Source of the DNA: Amoebidium appalachense
Taxonomy: Eukaryota > Ichthyosporea
Reading direction: 5' to 3'
DNA length: 64,000 nt
Assembly: GCA_963693365.1 (NCBI GenBank)
Contig: CAVNZM010000009.1
Coordinates: 1,736,001-1,800,000 of the forward strand
This document shows, piece by piece, positions 54,939-64,000 of this stretch (position 1 is the stretch's first letter; every line of letters begins with the position of its first letter). A program made the position numbers and the translations under genes. The notes beneath the pieces were generated by a model that was not told where the DNA came from, made no database searches, and saw nothing but the letters and a program-made list of their open reading frames with translations.

Positions 54939-56881
54939 TGAGAGACGGGGGGGGGAGGGGGGGAAGGGGGGGGGAGAGTGAGCAGAAAGGAATAGATGCT
55001 GTGTCTGTTGATGTTTCTTCTTGGGCTCCGGGGTTGCTTGCTTATAAGTGTAGGGGAGGGGGGGGGAGGTATTTGTCAGTGTCTGAGGTCGGGACCGAGT
55101 CTCATGGCTCGGCCCCTGCCTTAGCACCTACGGCTTTAATCTTAGCTCAGGAGGAAGATGTGTTGATTGGTCTGGTTAAGAATTATTTAAAGGGGCCGGT
55201 TGATTCGATTAAATCTAAAAATAAAAGGCAGATGATTAAGGTAGCTAAGTTAGCAAAAATGTGTCAGGTAGAGCAGGATTTAGTTTATCATTGTTCTGGG
55301 CCAGACGGACACCGAGTTTGGGTCCCGACGGCACTTGTGCCTGAGGTTTTGCATATGGTGCATGAGCATCCCATGGCTGGTCATTTAGGTGTAAATAGGA
55401 CGTTGCTTCGTGTTAATCGTTCGTATTTTTGGCCGGGTATGAGTAGGGAGGTGAGGGATTATGTGTTGTCATGCATGCATTGTCAGGAAAGGAATGAGAG
55501 TCCCCACTCTCGTTCCCGCCCGTCGTTTATTAGGGATTTTAATGTTCGTATGTTTGAAAGGGTAGCAGTGGATGTGGTCGGTCCTTTTAATTCTACGGTT
55601 GAGGGTAACACTGTTCTTGTTACCGTCACCGATGTGGCCACTCGTTGGGTTGAAGTTTTTCCTCTCCCCACTGCTAATGCCGTTTTGTTTGCTCGTATTT
55701 TTGTGGATGAAATTTGTCTTAGGTTTGGTTGTCCTCGTGTTTTGTTAACGGATAGAAGTCGTGTGTTTTTAAATCAGTTGGTGTCGGAGGTGTGTAAAAT
55801 TTTAAGGGTAGCTCATATCACTACGTCTGCATATCACCCTCAAGCAAATGCCATCTCTGAACGTGTGCATGCAGTGTTTCAGAAGTCCTTTGGCAAAATG
55901 GTGGATGTGGAGGCTAATGATTGGGATCATATGTCTAGGTTTATTGCTCATTCATATAATTCTACCCCTCATGCTGTGACTGGTTTTTCTCCGTTTTATT
56001 TGGTCTATGGGCAGGAGGCTATTAGTTTGTTAGATACGGCACTTTTGCCGATGGGGGGGGCTGACCGACTAACTTATCCCCACTGGACTGAGTTCCGGGA
56101 GCAACTACTAACCCGGGCCCGGGCTGCACGTGATGCAGCTCTGGCCCGTACACAGCAGGCACAGACACGTGCAGACGTGTCCACACGTCCGTTACGTGAA
56201 TTTGCCGAGGGTACTTTAGTTTTAATTAGGGATCATACTAGGAAAAAGAGATATAAGCAGGAGCAGGAAGGTAAGGGTGAAGGTGAAGGTCTTCGTAAGT
56301 ATGGTAAGAAATGGTTGCCTCTTTTTATCGGTCCGTATAAAATAGTGGCTAGGTTAGGTCCGACGGAATATAAGGTGCAGAGGTTAGATAATGAGAGAGA
56401 TGTTAGATTTTATAATGTAGATGATATAAAGGAATATTATGATAGGGCCCTTAGGGTTAAACGGCCGGAGGGCCGTCGAGTGTTAGATGCATTCACCCCC
56501 GACTATGACGGGTCGGTGGATGTATCGGAGGCTGCAGTAGATAAAATTATGGATAAAAAGGTTATCGAAGGTAAGGAAGGTAAGGTAAATTATTATTTAA
56601 TTCGTTTTGAGGGAGGTTATCAGGAAGATCAGTGGTTGCCTGAGTTTCATTTGGATTGCCCGTTTTCTATTCGTGCTTATGAGGCTAGATTGGTGCAGAG
56701 GGAGTTGCCTAGTGCTCCCTCTCGGCCAAAGAGAGTGATTCCTATGTTTAATCGTGGTGTGAAAAAGTCGGTGGGGGAGGGGGCCGGGGGGGGAGTGATG
56801 CAAATACACGTAGACACACGGGGGGAGGGGGAGGGGGGGAGGAGACCGAGGACGAGTGTGAACGTAGTCGTAGGAATTTAA
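54938..56881 (+). CDS. Chromovirus integrase with chromodomain
   Basis: After a G-rich leader come the HHCC zinc finger (HEHPMAGHLGVNRT then CMHCQ), the core with Asp in AVDVVGPF, Asp in LLTDRSRVF and Glu in AISERVH (DDE triad), and the C-terminal part with GPYKIVARLGPTEYKV. The last segment (about 56530-56700) reads VDKIMDKKVIEG, then YYLIRFEGGYQEDQWLPE, a chromodomain of the kind that guides chromoviruses to particular histone marks. The usual KW of the motif is RF here, but the later Trp is kept. Confidence 0.95.
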   Translation: MRDGGGRGGRGGESEQKGIDAVSVDVSSWAPGLLAYKCRGGGGRYLSVSEVGTESHGSAPALAPTALILAQEEDVLIGLVKNYLKGPVDSIKSKNKRQMIKVAKLAKMCQVEQDLVYHCSGPDGHRVWVPTALVPEVLHMVHEHPMAGHLGVNRTLLRVNRSYFWPGMSREVRDYVLSCMHCQERNESPHSRSRPSFIRDFNVRMFERVAVDVVGPFNSTVEGNTVLVTVTDVATRWVEVFPLPTANAVLFARIFVDEICLRFGCPRVLLTDRSRVFLNQLVSEVCKILRVAHITTSAYHPQANAISERVHAVFQKSFGKMVDVEANDWDHMSRFIAHSYNSTPHAVTGFSPFYLVYGQEAISLLDTALLPMGGADRLTYPHWTEFREQLLTRARAARDAALARTQQAQTRADVSTRPLREFAEGTLVLIRDHTRKKRYKQEQEGKGEGEGLRKYGKKWLPLFIGPYKIVARLGPTEYKVQRLDNERDVRFYNVDDIKEYYDRALRVKRPEGRRVLDAFTPDYDGSVDVSEAAVDKIMDKKVIEGKEGKVNYYLIRFEGGYQEDQWLPEFHLDCPFSIRAYEARLVQRELPSAPSRPKRVIPMFNRGVKKSVGEGAGGGVMQIHVDTRGEGEGGRRPRTSVNVVVGI

Positions 56882-57063
56882 TTTATTATCATAGGTGTCT
56901 CCGTAGGTATCAAGCTTATGGTGTAGATTAATTTATTATTTTTCTTCGTAATTTATTTAATTTAATTTTTTTAGGAGACTGATTAGTCTATGTCTTTTTA
57001 GGGGGTGTTAGATGTAATGTGACTGAGGTGGGACTCAGCTTTTCCGGGGGCCGGGGGGGGAGT

Positions 57064-57114
57064 TGACATATACTAATCCGTCTCAGCAGATTAGCCTAAG
57101 TCTACGATCGAGAT

Positions 57115-57154
<40 letters not shown>

Positions 57155-57797
57155 GGCCCGGGTCACAGATCATCAAGATCAAGTCCGGGGCCTCAAGATA
57201 GCTGTGCAGCTGCGTGCATCACCTTGCCTCTGCCGGCGCAGGGCATTGGACCACGTCAGCCGGGACAGCCATCCAATAGAATTCTAATTAGTGTGTAGGA
57301 TAGATCGTAGGAGGACTTAGGAATGTCATTGTTCGGGCAGAAGCCCTTTTGTAAGGATTGGCAAGGTTTGATAGTATATGTTGCCAAACATATTTATATA
57401 TGTAGATGTAGAGGAAAGGGGGGGAGGGAGGGGGGGGGGAGGATAGTATGAAATGTAGATTTAGACTCTGCGGTGCCACTAGGGGGAGGGTGAGGGGTGA
57501 GACTTGGATAAATATATTAGTTGAGTAGATCGACTTAGCTCGTGCAGGCGCACGATAAAAGTAGATCGGAATGTTAATGGAATGTGGCATCGTAGGGGGC
57601 CAGGTGATGATGATCTTGTAGGGCACGGCCTTGATGGCCTCAGTCGTTACTTAGACTCATTCCGTTCGGATCTAAGTTGCCCGTCGGAGCCTGGTCTTAA
57701 TAAACTTTACCGTTTTTCTATACACGTTCGTTCCTTTTCGTGTGTGTACACTTAGTAGAGTGCCGCGTCTCTAGTACACATATATTAGGATACGACA
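57064..57797 (+). repeat. Chromovirus 3' LTR
   Basis: 734 bases, matching the 5' LTR apart from a longer G-run near 57116-57153. Preceded by the purine-rich ccgggggccgggggggagt (57046-57063), the likely polypurine tract. Confidence 0.94.
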
Positions 57798-58419
57798 AAA
57801 GCATCAGGGTAATTTTGGATGTATGGAAGGTAGCGACTAGGAGTTAGTAGGAAGAAAGAAACGTTTATGTACAATTATTCAATTGTGTTTTTTGGAGTAG
57901 GTCAATACGGTCACAGCGTAAGCAGTAGTTTAAGAGTTCACGCGCGATATATTTTGTTCTGCTCACGAGCTGATGACTGAGTGACTGGAAAAGTTTCTCA
58001 TAAGCACTGCTACTGCACCATTGAACGTCAGATTGTGGTTAGGAATGCAAGGGGCATGTCTGATGCAGGAATTGCTCAGTGAGTGTCAGAGTACGTGTGA
58101 AAGCAAACTGAGTTTTGTTCTATTTCCGTTTCGCTCTTCGTGACAAAAAAATGGCTGCAGCTGTGAACTCCGAAGTCTGTGTCACTTGATAAATATGGAG
58201 GCGTTCTGTGTGTTTTGATTGGCTCTATTTAACGCGACATTAGGGGCACCCGGTGATGTATCTCCCTGGGGTTGGCATAAAACCATTGGCGTAGCAGTCT
58301 AATAAAAAACCATTGCCTCTAATTGACCACTCACATTCGGAGTCTGTTTTAAAGGTTTTGCCGATTTTTCTAATTAAAAGTGCGTTCCATTGTTGGTTGC
58401 AATCTGTAATGCTGCTCGT

Positions 58420-58668
58420 ATGTGTAATATGTGTGGGGGGCGGTTTACTCGCGGCTGCATATCTATCAATAAATGCAACCTGTTAGCTAATGTATTAGAA
58501 CCGGAGGTTATTGGCGGTTTTATTCTCTTTTCTTCATCTCTTCCTCAATATATCCGTTTTAAGATGACTATCCTAGATCACCTTATTAATGCTGCACAGT
58601 ATGATATTGTGATCCGGTGCCTTAACTTTCTGTCGGAGCTACCGATGCTAGCATCTGCTTACCCATAA
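58420..58668 (+). CDS. Hypothetical 82-residue ORF, doubtful
   Basis: ATG 58420 opens MCNMCGGRF and continues as non-repetitive protein-like sequence (LLANVLEPEVIGGFILF, LDHLINAAQYDIVIRCLNF) to TAA. It lies about 200 bases after an ATTGG box and 140 after CATAAAACC. I recognise no family and chance is a real alternative. Confidence 0.2.
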   Translation: MCNMCGGRFTRGCISINKCNLLANVLEPEVIGGFILFSSSLPQYIRFKMTILDHLINAAQYDIVIRCLNFLSELPMLASAYP

Positions 58669-59122
58669 TATGTAATAGGGGTGTCAGATACTACGCTGGC
58701 GCTCAGTGTTGCCTAGCATGTACATATGTCACTGGCTGCATTTGATTGGCTGTGCTGGAAAACGCAGTAGGCCGTCGAAGGTGGCTGGGCCTCCGGCAAT
58801 GTCCACGCAATAAGAAGTGTGTAAACCCCATGGTACATAGTACCGGAAAAGCGATTGTTCTGCCCATTTTTCTGCTATTTGCCCGCGGCACACTCCGATA
58901 ATCGTATATTCCGTACAATAGTTTTAGAGCCCCGAAACGTAACCCACACAGTACGTGCCTGGCACGAGTGTTTTGGGACAGTCATTTAATCTTTCCTACC
59001 TAATAAACTTCCTTGTTTTTTTATCCCTTGCATTTTTATTATATGTATAGAATATATTTCTAATAGCTTTTCCACGTGCATAAATATAGGTCTTTATGCA
59101 TTTAAATTTGGCCCGGTGCCTT

Positions 59123-59230
59123 GCCAAATTCCGGAATTTGGCTTATAGGTCGAAGGGTAATTAGAATTAGCTGCAGGTTTCGAAGTACACATACAGGGGC
59201 AGGCCGAAAATTTATACGTAAATTTTCGGC
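59123..59230. repeat. Cluster of perfect inverted repeats
   Basis: GCCAAATTCCGGAATTTGGC (59123-59142) is a perfect 20-base palindrome. At 59203-59230 two 12-base arms GCCGAAAATTTA / TAAATTTTCGGC enclose a TACG loop. A third partial inverted pair, AAATTTGGC...GCCAAATT, spans about 59104-59130. Confidence 0.9.
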
Positions 59231-59958
59231 TCTAATTATTAAATATTCCAGAAGTCTCTAATCCGTCCTTTCACTGGATGATCGATGGTGTAAGAAACAA
59301 ATTGATTGCAAGCACACACAGAAGAGTAAATACATCTGAGAGTGCTAGGGCTGGCAGCGCCGTTATATCGTCTTTAATGCCTAAATTTGACCCACGACGG
59401 AGGAGGACAGCCGGGGGGGGGGGGGGGGGGGGGGAAGGACCCATCTTTTGACACCAAGTAAATAAAACAGAGAAAGTCGGGAGGCAAGCAGTTTATGGCC
59501 TCCGCCAGGGAGTCTTCATACTAAGAATTTCGTTTACCGAACAGCAAAGCCGCTGTGTGCTCACACACACCATACTCGTGTGTCTCGATCAATACATGCA
59601 TGCAGCATCAAGTGTACCCTGCTGCTGTGCTGTGCCCAAACGGCACGGCACATAAATAACGGTGGTCTATGTGTCCACAAGTACGCAGTTAAAAGCGTGC
59701 AACAAAACATGCCTATCCAGGTGTAACCCTCCTACTACCCTGGCGTAACAGCATGTATGTGCTGATAGGTGCAACAAGCAAACGGAGCATGGTAGGCCCA
59801 CACACATATCAAGCCCCCATACTAAAACCCCGTGCTGTGTTTTTTTTTCTTCAAAGACAGTTTTGCTCGACCATACATGACAAGGCATTTTTTGCGTGGG
59901 GAATCCACGAAAGACATACGCATACAATCAGTCCGCCCAACTCATACATGGGCGCTGC

Positions 59959-63784
<3,826 letters not shown>

Positions 63785-64000
63785 CTTGACTTCGTCCACT
63801 GCAAAAAGTCATATCATCAGAGATCATCCCACCCACGATCACCAAGGTAAGCTCAGCAAACGATCAACACAAGACTCGAGAGTTGCGCTTTCTTGAAAGA
63901 GCAAACACCAAAAACCTTTATGCTTGGTTGTAACAATACTTGCAAACGGTGCAACCCCTTGAATGAAAGGAATCTGGAAAAGGGCTAAGCTCAAATCTCG
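63785..64000 (-). other. PP1 5' region
   Basis: Upstream of the PP1 start on the minus strand. Holds a possible acceptor at about 63799-63807; the matching first exon or promoter could not be placed and may be outside the window. Confidence 0.4.

Larger units (their letters stand above)
49422..57797 (+). mobile_element. Ty3/gypsy chromovirus LTR retrotransposon, full length
   Basis: LTRs at 49422-50138 and 57064-57797 begin TGACATATAC and end ATACGACA. A 5-bp target duplication AAAGC lies at 49417-49421 and 57798-57802. Order gag, protease, RT, RNase H, integrase with a C-terminal chromodomain defines a chromovirus. LTRs differ mainly in a G-run (about 19 against 37 bases). Coding is split into several frames and most switches lie in or next to G-runs. 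No canonical TGG-type primer site was recognised directly after the LTR (sequence AGCTACACC). Confidence 0.95.
57803..59958. other. Spacer between chromovirus and PP1 gene
   Basis: Mostly complex, AT-richer sequence. ATTGG boxes occur at about 58217 and 58743, and CATAAAACC near 58277. A 28-base hairpin and a 20-base palindrome lie at 59123-59230. A G-run occurs at 59414-59434. Only a weak ORF (58420-58668) is present. Confidence 0.5.

Overview
This is a nuclear segment from an unidentified microbial eukaryote. Six conserved eukaryotic genes are split by short exons with GT-AG introns, there are two LTR retrotransposons, and there are no bacterial operons. The genome is unusually rich in simple sequence: G/C homopolymers up to about 58 bases, (CA/GT)n, (GA/CT)n and long purine-only stretches fill introns and spacers. 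Exons are ordinary complex sequence and well conserved. The sequence does not settle the species; a protist or alga is the safest reading.

Layout. (1) 397-5264, + strand: last eight exons of the ribonucleotide reductase large subunit (RRM1); the gene starts left of the window. (2) 5265-12179: no recognisable gene, but a roughly 2 kb unit is present twice in tandem, each copy with a CCAAT/TATA-like block, followed by a polypurine stretch. (3) 12180-15584, - strand: a GAPR-1-type CAP-domain gene whose domain is split by about 13 tandem 31-residue repeats. (4) 15585-18259: promoter, (GA)n and a 0.6 kb CA-rich tandem duplication. (5) 18260-23718, - strand: a TMEM199/Vma12-type V-ATPase assembly factor. 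(6) 25535-30944, - strand: an ABHD17-type depalmitoylase. (7) 31672-41684, + strand, divergent from ABHD17: stand-alone glutamate 5-kinase with PUA domain. (8) 43428-49305: Ty1/copia element with identical-looking LTRs and TSD TGCAG. (9) 49422-57797: Ty3/gypsy chromovirus with TSD AAAGC. (10) 59959-63784, - strand: protein phosphatase 1 catalytic subunit.

The host genes are unrelated housekeeping functions (dNTP synthesis, proline synthesis, V-ATPase assembly, protein depalmitoylation, dephosphorylation) and do not form a pathway cluster. I rebuilt exon joins by matching reading phase, splice sites and family conservation; all the joins given keep frame.

The most unusual items are the CAP domain interrupted by a homogeneous repeat array, a 58-59 bp satellite that repeats the 5' splice site of a glutamate-kinase intron, a small family of oligo(C)-ended intronic repeats, and introns whose donors run into (GT)n and whose acceptors are preceded by (CA)n. 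Nearly every frame break in the two retrotransposons falls in or beside a G-rich run, so homopolymer miscounts or slippage must be considered before calling them dead.
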